Below, piece after piece: positions 54,782 to 63,062 of a stretch of 64,000 nt of DNA (positions are counted from its first letter, which is position 1; each line of letters opens with the position of its first letter). Position numbers and translations under genes: made by a program. The notes under the pieces are model-generated. The model saw nothing but the letters and a program-made list of their open reading frames with translations. It made no database searches and was not told the origin of the DNA. The DNA is from Alphaproteobacteria bacterium. Lineage in GTDB: Bacteria > Pseudomonadota > Alphaproteobacteria > Micavibrionales > Micavibrionaceae. Where the stretch lies: assembly GCA_030750865.1 (NCBI GenBank), contig JASMHE010000008.1:372001-436000 (forward strand), written 5' to 3'.

Positions 54782-56308
54782 TCATCGTGTCTTTTTCGCT
54801 GATTTACGCCCAAGCCTGCGCACAATAAGCAGCAGAATCAACGCAATCCCCAATCCGGCAAGGGCGTTGTCGAGATAGGCCGCGATGTAGTCACGTAGCT
54901 CTTTAGATTCAAATGGCAGTCGCTCCGTCGGTAAATCGTGCGCTATCGAAACGCTCTGATCTGAGACAATCGTCAGAACATCATCAAACGTCTTATCCGG
55001 CATGGTCGCGACAATCGCATCAGATATCTTTTGTATCTCTTCATCGTGCATACGGGAGATATTGCCGTGCCAATTCAGAATTCTGACATATCTTGTCCAA
55101 AGCATTAACGCATGCGCCGGAGGCAAAGCTTTGGCTTTGCGCGTAACAATATCCAGCGTATCATCGTTTAATTGCGCCGTCCCTACGATGTCACCTAATC
55201 GGGGATTATATGAAATCTTGTTGGTAAACAAGATACGTCCGGATGCCTGCACCATGAACTGCGAGAACAGGTTCTGAAACGTATCCCGATACGCCGACCG
55301 TAATTGACTTGCCGCAACCGGCAACGGATTTGGCGTGCCACCGGCCCCCACCTGTATAAAAGGCCGGCCGGTCACAGCCTCTACGACAGCCAGACGTCTT
55401 GCGCTGATATTCGGGCCACGACTATCTATGGGGATGTCATTCGCCTTTGCCCAACGAAACAAAAGGCTCTCAAATTGCGCTTCCAGCGACACAGCAGGAG
55501 ACATCATCGTCTCGAAATCCAGCAACGCCATATCACGCGCCATCATCAGCAACATTTGATCATTCGACATCGCAATATGCAGATCAGGTAGCGTGCCGTA
55601 TCCACGCAATGTCGGCATAAACAAAGTGCGCACATCCAGCGTATAGTCTTTATTGAACACCGTATTCATGATGTCAAAGAGGGGCAAAACGTTATAAATA
55701 CGAAATGTCTGTTCTCCCGCATTTTCAAGCTCAACGACGAATTCAGACGACGCGCTCACACGCTGTTCCAGCGTAACAGGCTCCGGATAGGATTCCGCAT
55801 CCAGACTGATTGATTTGATGTGATAATCATCCAGATGAACCAACTCGCCTTTCTGGCTGTAGCCATCCGGCCGCTTATCAAACCACAGATATAACTGCGC
55901 CCAGACTCCATCTTCGGGTGTAATTTGACGGTCCTGATTGTTGTCATAAGCCGCAAGCACCTCAAACCCGCTCTTGTTCTTGCGCCCGAAAAGCTCGGAT
56001 TGATTGACGATATTGCCATCGCCATTCTTATCAATCACCAAAATGGCATCATGCGGATTAACCCAGCCGACAGCTTCGGCCATACCATCAAGATCAATAT
56101 CCCAATATACAGCCCCTTTTCCATCTGTTGGAGAGAGCGCAACACCACCGTCATTTTCAATATCCAGCACAAGCATTGATATAACGGACACATCCTCTGC
56201 GACATCCTGCCTGTCCGACGTTCCCGCACAAACAGATGCTCCCGATATCCATGTCACAAAAGACACGATCAGAAACCGTGCAAGAAATCCGCTGCTACGA
56301 TATGTCAT
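54782..56308 (-). CDS. Membrane-anchored exported protein with RTX-associated calcium-loop domain
   Basis: A 508-residue protein with a signal peptide (about 28 residues, ending near V-C-A) and a C-terminal membrane helix followed by a basic tail (I-A-L-I-L-L-L-I-V-R-R), so it spans the periplasm with a C-terminal anchor. Residues 45-160 carry four Asp-rich loops of EF-hand type: W-D-I-D-L-D-G at 69-75, D-K-N-G-D-G-N at 93-99 followed by E-L-F-G, D-N-N-Q-D-R at 122-127 and D-K-R-P-D-G-Y at 144-150 followed by G-E-L. This block is typical of large RTX or haemolysin-type calcium-binding proteins, but no glycine-rich nonapeptide repeats follow. The remaining 300 residues are unassigned. Confidence 0.75.
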   Translation of the reverse strand: MTYRSSGFLARFLIVSFVTWISGASVCAGTSDRQDVAEDVSVISMLVLDIENDGGVALSPTDGKGAVYWDIDLDGMAEAVGWVNPHDAILVIDKNGDGNIVNQSELFGRKNKSGFEVLAAYDNNQDRQITPEDGVWAQLYLWFDKRPDGYSQKGELVHLDDYHIKSISLDAESYPEPVTLEQRVSASSEFVVELENAGEQTFRIYNVLPLFDIMNTVFNKDYTLDVRTLFMPTLRGYGTLPDLHIAMSNDQMLLMMARDMALLDFETMMSPAVSLEAQFESLLFRWAKANDIPIDSRGPNISARRLAVVEAVTGRPFIQVGAGGTPNPLPVAASQLRSAYRDTFQNLFSQFMVQASGRILFTNKISYNPRLGDIVGTAQLNDDTLDIVTRKAKALPPAHALMLWTRYVRILNWHGNISRMHDEEIQKISDAIVATMPDKTFDDVLTIVSDQSVSIAHDLPTERLPFESKELRDYIAAYLDNALAGLGIALILLLIVRRLGRKSAKKTR

Positions 56309-56376
56309 GAAAAATTGGTCCCCCACCCAAAACCAAACCGGGTAAAATCTCTACAATTCTTATCAGGCCGGAAAAA

Positions 56377-56453
56377 TGGTCGGAACGAGAGGATTCGAAC
56401 CTCCGACCCCTTGCACCCCATGCAAGTGCGCTACCAGGCTGCGCTACGTTCCG
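56377..56453 (-). tRNA. tRNA-Pro (GGG)
   Basis: A 77-base tRNA with encoded CCA. The acceptor stem CGGAACG pairs with CGTTCCG, the D-arm is TAGCGCAGCCTGGTAGCGCA, the anticodon stem-loop CTTGCATGGGGTGCAAG gives anticodon GGG, and the T-arm is CGGAGGTTCGAATCCTCT. Discriminator A73, as expected for proline. Confidence 0.95.
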
Positions 56454-56617
56454 ATTATCTTTCAAAGATACGCTCTATCACTAGGCTATAACCGCTATAA
56501 TTTCAAGATCAAAAGCTGGAAAATTATTCTGTTGAACAACTGCGAGTCCATTATGTTAAATTTCTTGTAACATGCCGCCATTTCATCTAGTATGTCTTTC
56601 GAACAGGGACAAAATAT

Positions 56618-57619
56618 ATGAGAATCAAAAGAAAATTAAAATCGCCGCTCAAGCCGATCCGACTCTTCGAGCTCTTTTCCTTTCGCTTGAACAATGACGA
56701 ACACAAACAGCTTGATCAGGATCTGCAAGACCATTTGCACAAACATACATTTCATGACCTTTCGGTTCTGGTACGCGCACTGAAGAAAAAGAATGTGCGC
56801 CCGTCCGATGAAACACTGGAAATGATCGAAAAACGCGCAATGGCAACATTCGATCGCAAAGACACCGCATCGCAATGCGACATACTCTATGCGTTTGCCG
56901 TACTTGCAAAACGCCCTTCGGACGATTTTATCCGCAAATTTGCGTCAAACTATAAGGCGAGCAGACAAGACTTCACCAACACCGATAAAGCACACACATT
57001 GCTATCACTCGCCATTTTCGATGCGCTTCCGGGAACGCCGATAGAGCGCCTGACACGACTGAACATGAAGCACGAAGTCAGCACGCATCAATATGAGAAA
57101 GAGTGCGAATACAAGATTATCAATGATGTCTGCCTTTGGTTTGATATTGACTGCAACGTTGCGCAGCCACCTGAACACGATAATCATTCGGTCTATGAAA
57201 CAATGTTGTCTGATGCGTTTAACCGCGCCGGACACAACACAGCCCATCAACAGCCCGCCAACGACATTGATGAAATGGAGCACGCCGTTGATCTGATGCT
57301 GGCTTTCCATGATGCCGCTATCATCGTTGAATTTGACGGCCCCCATCATTACAACACATTGCTGGATGGGCATCACAAAGAAGCGTTGAACGGGAAAACA
57401 CTGTTCCAAAGCGCATTGATCAAGAAAATGCGTCCGGAGCAATGTCTGCTGCGTGTCGGTTATGCCGATATCGGCAAGCACCCAACAACTGATGAGCTTG
57501 ATGACTATGTTGCAAAATTGCTTGATACGCTTGAATATAAAGCCAGCAATGACCGCGCCTACACCACAAGAAAAGCGGGCAACCGCGTAAAGCTCAGCCC
57601 GCTTTCATTAAACCTTTAA
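56618..57619 (+). CDS. OPR/RAP-like protein (predicted RNA-binding)
   Basis: A 333-residue soluble protein. Residues 40-145 look like helical repeats of the OPR/heptatricopeptide kind: D-L-S-V-L-V-R-A-L-K-K-K, then T-A-S-Q-C-D-I-L-Y-A-F-A-V-L-A-K-R-P, then K-A-H-T-L-L-S-L-A-I-F. Residues 222-290 resemble a RAP domain (restriction-endonuclease-like fold): A-V-D-L-M-L-A-F, then I-I-V-E-F-D-G-P-H-H-Y, then L-N-G-K-T-L-F-Q-S-A-L-I-K-K, then L-L-R-V-G-Y-A-D-I-G. This combination is known mainly from chloroplast and mitochondrial RNA-processing factors and a few bacteria. AGGGA lies nine bases before the ATG. The gene stands alone between tRNA-Pro and the convergent merR gene. Target RNA unknown. 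Confidence 0.68.
   Translation: MRIKRKLKSPLKPIRLFELFSFRLNNDEHKQLDQDLQDHLHKHTFHDLSVLVRALKKKNVRPSDETLEMIEKRAMATFDRKDTASQCDILYAFAVLAKRPSDDFIRKFASNYKASRQDFTNTDKAHTLLSLAIFDALPGTPIERLTRLNMKHEVSTHQYEKECEYKIINDVCLWFDIDCNVAQPPEHDNHSVYETMLSDAFNRAGHNTAHQQPANDIDEMEHAVDLMLAFHDAAIIVEFDGPHHYNTLLDGHHKEALNGKTLFQSALIKKMRPEQCLLRVGYADIGKHPTTDELDDYVAKLLDTLEYKASNDRAYTTRKAGNRVKLSPLSLNL
57572..57605. terminator. Terminator inside the 3' end of the OPR/RAP gene
   Basis: A nine-base-pair stem AAAGCGGGC/GCCCGCTTT with a 16-base loop lies within the last codons of the plus-strand gene. On the minus strand it is followed by TTTTCTTG, so it can end the ihfA-merR transcript. On the plus strand the following bases are less T-rich. 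Confidence 0.55.
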
Positions 57620-57644
57620 AAGATAGAAATATCAGATTGGTTGA

Positions 57645-58214
57645 TTATGACTTGATTGCGTCACGCAATTCTTTCAAATCACCGAGCATCGCGTTCAAGA
57701 TTGCCTTTTGACGGCCGCTCAGCTTGCCGTCTTCGCGATCAGCATCTGCAACGGCGGCCTCTTGCTGTTGCTCAGTTCTTTGCGGAGCCGCAGCACCGGC
57801 TTGAGATTGGTTCGCCGGTGTATTATCCGATGTCACGTGCGATGTATTATATTCACCTGCAATGATCTGGTTCTTGCCCTGCCCTTTCAACAGTTTTTGT
57901 ACACCTTTGATCGTGTAGCCTTCTGTGTAGAGCAAATTATGAATTGTTTTCAGAAGCTCGACATCTTCCGGACGGTAATAACGACGCCCGCCACCGCGCT
58001 TTAACGGTTTCACTTGCGTGAATTTTGTTTCCCAGAAACGCAAGACATGTTGCTGGACATCCAGTTCATCGGCAACTTCACTAATCGTACGAAAAGCACT
58101 TGCTGACTTGCCCGAGCGTCTTGACATTCTCACTCTCCTTGATACGCGCGCCGATGCGTCTGTCGTATCCTGTGTTTTATTTTCTGTTTCTTGTGTTTGT
58201 GAATTATTACTCAT
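57645..58214 (-). CDS. MerR-family transcriptional regulator
   Basis: A 189-residue regulator. Residues 38-108 form the winged-helix MerR domain: [23 protein letters not shown], then [16 protein letters not shown], then [11 protein letters not shown]. The F-W-E-T-K-F variant is characteristic of the alphaproteobacterial homologue encoded next to ihfA. The N-terminal 35 residues are basic and disordered; the C-terminal part is Q/A-rich with a final helix, and no metal-binding cysteines are seen. It lies 56 bases downstream of ihfA. Confidence 0.92.
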   Translation of the reverse strand: MSNNSQTQETENKTQDTTDASARVSRRVRMSRRSGKSASAFRTISEVADELDVQQHVLRFWETKFTQVKPLKRGGGRRYYRPEDVELLKTIHNLLYTEGYTIKGVQKLLKGQGKNQIIAGEYNTSHVTSDNTPANQSQAGAAAPQRTEQQQEAAVADADREDGKLSGRQKAILNAMLGDLKELRDAIKS

Positions 58215-58270
58215 TTTCTAACTCTTCCACCCATTTCGGGTGCATCGCGTCCATTGATAAAGGACTGCGC

Positions 58271-58567
58271 TTACACCTGTTCGTTAATCGCATCTTTCAA
58301 AACATGAGACGCGCGGAAAACAAGAACACGACGTGGTAAAATCGGCACCTCAACACCTGTCTTCGGGTTGCGGCCAACACGCGCGCTCTTTTCACGTACG
58401 GAAAAACTTCCGAATGATGAAATCTTTACGTTGTCTCCACCGATCAATGCCTGTGAAATCTCTTCCAGTACAGCTTCGACCAAATCAGACGACTCGTTCC
58501 GTGACAAGCCAACTTCTTCATAAACAGCTTCCGCCAAATCAGCGCGCGTTACAGTTTGTCCAGTCAT
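58271..58567 (-). CDS. ihfA: Integration host factor subunit alpha
   Basis: Nucleoid DNA-bending protein of 98 residues that works as a heterodimer with IHF-beta. It has the HU/IHF fold with [14 protein letters not shown] in the core and the arm [20 protein letters not shown]. The start [16 protein letters not shown] and the [13 protein letters not shown] end are those of the alpha subunit. Position between fabH and merR is the standard alphaproteobacterial one. A promoter candidate lies just upstream. Confidence 0.95.
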   Translation of the reverse strand: MTGQTVTRADLAEAVYEEVGLSRNESSDLVEAVLEEISQALIGGDNVKISSFGSFSVREKSARVGRNPKTGVEVPILPRRVLVFRASHVLKDAINEQV

Positions 58568-58597
58568 GACAACCTCTCTTTTCCGTGAATGAGTTTA

Positions 58598-58626
58598 CTG
58601 TTACACATTTTGCCCCCGCCCGTCAA
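58598..58626 (-). promoter_or_regulatory. Candidate ihfA promoter
   Basis: On the minus strand TTGACG and TAACAG are separated by exactly 17 bases, 30 bases before the ihfA start. The -35 box is good; the -10 is poor. The 200-base fabH-ihfA gap otherwise shows nothing. Confidence 0.35.
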
Positions 58627-58767
58627 CTTTTGGATGCAAAAAAGTGATTCATTTCAAATAGTAACAGAAATTTCTTAATTTGAGGTTGCGATGGAAAAGA
58701 AAGCATCGAAAAGGATGCAGAAACAGCTTATTTCGTACAGCCCCCACGCAATATCCATACATACAGA

Positions 58768-59745
58768 TTACATACGAACCAATGCGGCGCCCCATGTCAA
58801 TCCGCCGCCTAAGGCTTCCATCATAATCAAATCACCGGGCTTGATTTTACCGCCGCGCACCGCTTCATCCAATGCCAGCGGAATAGATGCGGCGGATGTA
58901 TTGCCGTGTTTTTCCAGCGTCAAAACAACGCGTTCTTCGGGCATATCCAGTTTTTTAGCCGCCGCCATGATAATGCGGATATTGGCTTGATGCGGCACAA
59001 GCCAGTCAATTTGATCGGATTTGATATTATGTGCTTTCAAAACATCAACAACAACATCAGACAGAAACTGCACGGCATAACGAAATACTTCTTTGCCTTC
59101 CATCTCGATAAAGCCGGTACTTTTCGTCGAAGACGGCCCACCGGATGTTTTCAGAATATCTTTATAATGTCCGTTTGCGTAAAGATGCGTCGATAAGACG
59201 CCCGTATCGTCGATGGTGCCTTGCTGCGTGTCATCGGCTTCAAGAATAACCGCCCCTGCACCATCACCAAACAAAACACACGTCGTGCGGTCCGTCCAGT
59301 CAAGGATCGAAGACATTTTCTCGGCTCCGATAACCAATGCACGCTTTGCCTGCCCTGCCTTGATTGCGTTATCCGCAACAGAGAGCGCATAGACAAATCC
59401 CGAACAAACAGCCTGCACATCAAATGCGGGACATGTCGGCACGCCGAGCGTCGCCTGCACCGTTACCGCCACAGATGGAAAGGTTAAATCGGGCGTCGTC
59501 GTTGCAACAACGATCATATCAATATCGCCGACTTTGATATCACTGGCTTCGATGGCTTTTTTGGCGGCTTCTACAGCCATATCAGATGTTGTTTGACCCT
59601 CGGCCGCGATGCGCCGTTCTTTAATGCCGGAACGCTGCTGAATCCATTCATCCGAGGTCTCTACGATTTTTTCCAGATCCGTGTTCGTCATAACACGGTC
59701 AGGCAAATAAGATCCCGTTGCGATAATTCTGGAACGTCTTGTCAT
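58768..59745 (-). CDS. fabH: 3-oxoacyl-ACP synthase III
   Basis: Starts fatty-acid synthesis by condensing acetyl-CoA with malonyl-ACP. The 325-residue thiolase-fold protein has the catalytic triad Cys114 (V-Q-A-V-C-S-G-F), His (W-L-V-P-H-Q-A-N-I-R-I) and Asn (K-H-G-N-T-S-A-A-S). It also has the N-terminal start I-I-A-T-G-S-Y-L-P and the C-terminal G-G-G-L-T-W-G-A. Its ATG overlaps the plsX stop by four bases, so the two are coupled, as in most proteobacteria. Confidence 0.97.
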   Translation of the reverse strand: MTRRSRIIATGSYLPDRVMTNTDLEKIVETSDEWIQQRSGIKERRIAAEGQTTSDMAVEAAKKAIEASDIKVGDIDMIVVATTTPDLTFPSVAVTVQATLGVPTCPAFDVQAVCSGFVYALSVADNAIKAGQAKRALVIGAEKMSSILDWTDRTTCVLFGDGAGAVILEADDTQQGTIDDTGVLSTHLYANGHYKDILKTSGGPSSTKSTGFIEMEGKEVFRYAVQFLSDVVVDVLKAHNIKSDQIDWLVPHQANIRIIMAAAKKLDMPEERVVLTLEKHGNTSAASIPLALDEAVRGGKIKPGDLIMMEALGGGLTWGAALVRM

Positions 59746-60806
59746 TGGCCATCCATAGAGAGTGAGGACACACTTGTAATAAAGCTTTCCTGACTCATCA
59801 CCTGTTCGATTTCGTTTGCCACTTTTTTGTTATAATCATTTTCGATCAGATTGGCCGCAACCAGAATAGCCTGACTAAACCCAAAAGCATCCATGCCGCC
59901 GTGGCTTTTCACACAAATACCATTCAGCCCCAGAAACATACCGCCATTATAAACACGGGCATCTACACGGGATTTCAAGCGCTTCAGCGCTTTCATCGAT
60001 AAAAGCGCGCCAATCTTTGACAAGAAGGATGATGTCAGCGCTTCTTTTAGGAAATGACTGCTCATCGACCCGACACCTTCAGCCACTTTCAAGGCGACAT
60101 TGCCCGTAAAACCATCTGTCACAACAACATCAACACCACCTTCAGTGATATCATTGCCTTCGACAAAGCCGAAATAACGCCCGGGGAATGTAACACTGCT
60201 CAGGATCGAAGCGGCAAGACGCAGACCCTCCGGCCCTTTCATGTCTTCCGAACCGACATTCAACAGTCCGACTGTTGGCGTACGCATACCCTTCACCGCA
60301 CGCGCATACACCGCACCCAACACAGCAAACTGTGTCAGGACTTCGGCATCGCATGTCAGATTCGCACCCAGATCAAGCATGACAATCTCATCCCGCTTGG
60401 TCGGGAAAATACTGGCAATCGCAGGACGGTGAATACCGGGCAAACATTTCAATACCATTTTGGATGTCGCCATCAGCGCGCCCGTATTACCGGCCGACAC
60501 AACGCCGCCGGCCTCGCCACTTTTCACAGCATCAATGGCAAGACGCATGCTGGACCCTTTGCCGGACCGCAGCGCAACAGACGGTTTTTCATCATTGGAA
60601 ATGACTTTGTCTGTGTGGTGGATATCAGACACAACCCGCAATTCTGGATGCTTATCCATATAATGCTGGATTTGCTTTTGGTCACCGTAAAACAGGAAAT
60701 GAATTTTGGGGTTTTTCTTATAGGCCAGGGCCGCTGCAGGAACAACAACCGACGGGCCATAATCCCCACCCATTGCATCCAGTGCAATTGTTATAGTGCC
60801 TGCCAT
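59742..60806 (-). CDS. plsX: Phosphate acyltransferase PlsX
   Basis: Converts acyl-ACP and phosphate to acyl-phosphate for phospholipid synthesis. The 354-residue protein begins I-T-I-A-L-D-A-M-G-G-D-Y-G-P, the family signature. Other conserved parts are V-S-A-G-N-T-G-A-L-M, L-D-L-G-A-N and V-V-T-D-G-F-T-G-N-V-A-L-K. It lies between rpmF and fabH in the classic order, with a strong hairpin in the rpmF-plsX gap that may set its expression relative to L32. Confidence 0.97.
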   Translation of the reverse strand: MAGTITIALDAMGGDYGPSVVVPAAALAYKKNPKIHFLFYGDQKQIQHYMDKHPELRVVSDIHHTDKVISNDEKPSVALRSGKGSSMRLAIDAVKSGEAGGVVSAGNTGALMATSKMVLKCLPGIHRPAIASIFPTKRDEIVMLDLGANLTCDAEVLTQFAVLGAVYARAVKGMRTPTVGLLNVGSEDMKGPEGLRLAASILSSVTFPGRYFGFVEGNDITEGGVDVVVTDGFTGNVALKVAEGVGSMSSHFLKEALTSSFLSKIGALLSMKALKRLKSRVDARVYNGGMFLGLNGICVKSHGGMDAFGFSQAILVAANLIENDYNKKVANEIEQVMSQESFITSVSSLSMDGQ

Positions 60807-60838
60807 GATAAAATGCGCCTTTAGTGAACAAAGGAAAG

Positions 60839-60866
60839 AATTTTCGGGACGAAAGCCCCGAAAATT
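60839..60866 (-). promoter_or_regulatory. Perfect ten-base-pair hairpin between rpmF and plsX
   Basis: AATTTTCGGG and CCCGAAAATT pair fully around an eight-base loop, 13 bases after the rpmF stop and 32 bases before the plsX start. There is no long T-run beyond the stem's own AAAATT, so partial termination, an RNase site or mRNA protection are all possible. It may let the ribosomal protein be made in excess over PlsX and FabH. Confidence 0.55.
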
Positions 60867-60879
60867 GAATTATAGAAGA

Positions 60880-61059
60880 TTAGTCGCGTGGTTCAACGAC
60901 CTGACGGCCTTTGTACATGCCTGTCTTCAGATCGACATGGTGGCGACGTACTGGTTCACCTGTTTCAGCATCTTCTGTCCAGTTATATGTGCCCAAAGCG
61001 TGGTGAGAACGTCTCATGTTGCGCTTTGACTTTGTTGTTTTTCTCTTTGGTACAGCCAT
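60880..61059 (-). CDS. rpmF: Ribosomal protein L32
   Basis: A 59-residue large-subunit protein read on the minus strand: it starts [20 protein letters not shown] and ends R-Q-V-V-E-P-R-D. The basic start, the N-M-R-R-S-H-H-A-L motif and the [11 protein letters not shown] segment are those of alphaproteobacterial L32, which lacks the zinc cysteines. It lies between DUF177 and plsX, the standard order. Confidence 0.97.
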   Translation of the reverse strand: MAVPKRKTTKSKRNMRRSHHALGTYNWTEDAETGEPVRRHHVDLKTGMYKGRQVVEPRD

Positions 61060-61186
61060 AATACTTATCCTTTAATTTCAGATTGGCAGCCATGAAATCC
61101 GCATTCTGCCTTATCTTTATTTATTCGAGATGTGTTGATAACGGATATTCGGGCGTTTCGCAAGAAAAAATCTCAGAATTTTCGGT

Positions 61187-61780
61187 TTATTTTTTGTCTC
61201 TGAGTTCTTTCAGTTTCTCAAAAGGATTATTCTTCAGATCACTCCCCGCCTCTTTTGTATCATCAACTTTGGGACCATCATAGGCAACGCCCTCTTTCTG
61301 CGGATACGGGTCAATCGCAAGAGAAAGATACTGCACAACCAATTCACCCAAATCAACGCACCCGTCAACCAGCGGTTCCGGATCGTCCTTTTCATCCAGT
61401 AATTCCAGCTCTGCACCGGAGACTTGCGCCTTCTTATCATGCTGCGCTTTGGCAAAAGACGCCACATCATTCGCATCCGCGTACCAAGCCTCGAATGTTT
61501 CTTCAACATTCTGCACCAGCGGCTCGAGTGTCACAGCACAATTCGTCACGACATCGGCACGCAGGTGTCCTTCAACCTGTACGGCCCGATCGCCCGGCGG
61601 ACGATGCAGCTTCACGTCAGCCGTGAGCGCATCTACGGATTCGACCTTCAAGCGGCGTGCGATATTCTTGCGCTCTTCGTCGTCCGGACGGATATCGACC
61701 GTCGTTACTTTTTCATCAACATCTTCGACATCGAACAAATAGGTCCATTCCGATGATAGATTTGTCTTTTTATCTGTCAT
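61187..61780 (-). CDS. DUF177 (YceD-type) protein
   Basis: A 197-residue protein of the DUF177/YceD family, linked in other organisms to 23S rRNA accumulation and almost always encoded next to rpmF. The family hallmark is the short core with a single cysteine in V-T-N-C-A-V-T-L-E-P-L and the late D-G-C-V-D-L-G-E-L-V-V-Q-Y-L-S-L-A-I-D-P-Y-P, followed by N-P-F-E-K-L-K-E-L. It lies 127 bases upstream of rpmF and 25 bases downstream of the UQCC gene. Exact molecular role unknown. Confidence 0.9.
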   Translation of the reverse strand: MTDKKTNLSSEWTYLFDVEDVDEKVTTVDIRPDDEERKNIARRLKVESVDALTADVKLHRPPGDRAVQVEGHLRADVVTNCAVTLEPLVQNVEETFEAWYADANDVASFAKAQHDKKAQVSGAELELLDEKDDPEPLVDGCVDLGELVVQYLSLAIDPYPQKEGVAYDGPKVDDTKEAGSDLKNNPFEKLKELRDKK

Positions 61781-61805
61781 ATCTCGCTCTTGTCCTCTTT
61801 ATACT

Positions 61806-62351
61806 TCACGGTTTTACCGCACCGACCTTGCCTGCGGCAACCTCTGTGCACGACAATGCCTCGTGCGCTGTGTAAAGACGTATAATATAACGCGCCATCT
61901 TTGCAACCACCTCATCACTCACAGCATCGCTTTCTGCGTAAATATTACGGAACACAGCCTGTTTCATCGCGTCTTCGTCACCACGCTTCACAATATCGCC
62001 ATATGTTGTAATGCGGCCGTTAAAAGACTGCATAAATTTTTTCATCTTTTTCGGTACACTGAGATCGCCGATGCCCAATTCACGCAGCGCGCGATCCAGA
62101 TCCTTGAACACAACATCAAAAATCTTTTGCGGCAATTTCCGAATCCACTTTTCATCACAATCCGTTTTCTCGGACACCGCGACCATAAACAAAGATGTGT
62201 GCAGTGCAATCATCTCGAAACGGCCAGTGACATCGTCACTGACGGCATAATCAGTATAAAGCGCTTCGTGCCGTGCCTGATCCAGCAAGGCTTTATATTG
62301 CGCGTCCGCCGCTTTGCGAAGTGAGGCTCTGTTCTTGAAAAAACTGAACAT
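61806..62351 (-). CDS. Ubiquinol-cytochrome c chaperone family protein (CBP3/UQCC1-like)
   Basis: A 181-residue helical protein of the UQCC family, relatives of mitochondrial Cbp3/UQCC1 that help assemble cytochrome b of the bc1 complex. The typical features are the early helix R-K-A-A-D-A-Q-Y-K-A-L-L-D-Q-A-R, the segment M-I-A-L-H-T-S-L-F-M-V-A-V, and D-L-D-R-A-L-R-E-L-G-I-G-D-L-S-V-P-K-K-M-K-K-F, then a helix with F-N-G-R-I. The neighbour DUF177 and the divergent bamE are the usual alphaproteobacterial context. It links this cluster to respiratory-chain assembly. Confidence 0.88.
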   Translation of the reverse strand: MFSFFKNRASLRKAADAQYKALLDQARHEALYTDYAVSDDVTGRFEMIALHTSLFMVAVSEKTDCDEKWIRKLPQKIFDVVFKDLDRALRELGIGDLSVPKKMKKFMQSFNGRITTYGDIVKRGDEDAMKQAVFRNIYAESDAVSDEVVAKMARYIIRLYTAHEALSCTEVAAGKVGAVKP

Positions 62352-62434
62352 GAATTGCTTTCTTTCCTAAAGGATGATTGATTTCTCATTCTACATACAA
62401 TAAACATGATTCAAAGTAGAAACGGAATAATTTT

Positions 62435-62890
62435 ATGCTTATGCAACGTAACAAATCACTTCTTCTTTACAGCGCGATGGTCGTGACACTCGGCATGAGT
62501 GCCTGCACCCCGACGCATCACGTGCGTGGGAACTTCGTGAAAGAAGAAAAGATCGAGGCCGTTACAGTCGGTCAGGATTCACAATATGATGTTATTCAGA
62601 AACTCGGCTCTCCGACAACGAAAGCCACATTCGATCCATTGATCTGGTATTATATTGGCCAAACAACGGAAAAACGCGGCATTCTGGATCACGAGATCAC
62701 AGACGAGCAGATTGTGCGCGTTACCTTCGCCGAGAACGGCCTTGTCGAAAATGTCGAGATTGTTGATACAGAACGCCTTGACCTGCCCTATGAACGCGAA
62801 AAAACGCACACATCCGGCAATGAAATGACTTTCATGAAGCAGTTCCTCGGCAATCTCGGCCGCTTCAATACAGAAAACATGCAGGAATAG
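62435..62890 (+). CDS. bamE: Outer-membrane assembly lipoprotein BamE
   Basis: A 151-residue lipoprotein of the SmpA/OmlA (BamE) family, an accessory part of the BAM complex. The signal peptide ends G-M-S-A-C with acylated Cys24. The folded part has the typical V-T-V-G-Q-D-S-Q-Y-D-V-I-Q-K-L-G-S-P-T and the W-Y-Y-I-G-Q strand. The last 30 residues are polar. It is divergent from the UQCC gene, an arrangement seen in many alphaproteobacteria. Two start ATGs two codons apart are possible. Confidence 0.92.
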   Translation: MLMQRNKSLLLYSAMVVTLGMSACTPTHHVRGNFVKEEKIEAVTVGQDSQYDVIQKLGSPTTKATFDPLIWYYIGQTTEKRGILDHEITDEQIVRVTFAENGLVENVEIVDTERLDLPYEREKTHTSGNEMTFMKQFLGNLGRFNTENMQE

Positions 62891-63015
62891 CGCTCCGCTC
62901 CGTATGCACGGGCAGAATATGCGCTAACGGGAAAACGAAGACACGTCCCCGTCCTCCCCCGCTTCCGGCACGCGACGACCATCCTTTCCGACAAACACAA
63001 CACACCAGATACAAA

Positions 63016-63039
63016 AAAGCCCCGCAAATGCGGGGCTTT
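63016..63039 (-). terminator. Terminator after hppA
   Basis: A ten-base-pair stem AAAGCCCCGC/GCGGGGCTTT with a four-base loop (AAAT), preceded by an A-run and followed by TTTC on the plus side. It lies 24 bases after the hppA stop on the minus strand, and could also end bamE transcription from the other side. The 120 bases between bamE and this hairpin show nothing. Confidence 0.85.
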
Positions 63040-63062
63040 CTTATTCTTATCAAGTGACTTGA

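Noticed and set aside
58691-58990. 99-residue plus-strand open frame with a GAGG site in the fabH-ihfA gap
   Set aside because: Most of it is antisense to the conserved fabH C-terminus; only the first 25 codons lie in the gap and show no domain.
60054-60824. 256-residue plus-strand open frame across plsX
   Set aside because: Antisense to plsX with complete family motifs; composition rich in H, R, T and Q with no recognisable domain.
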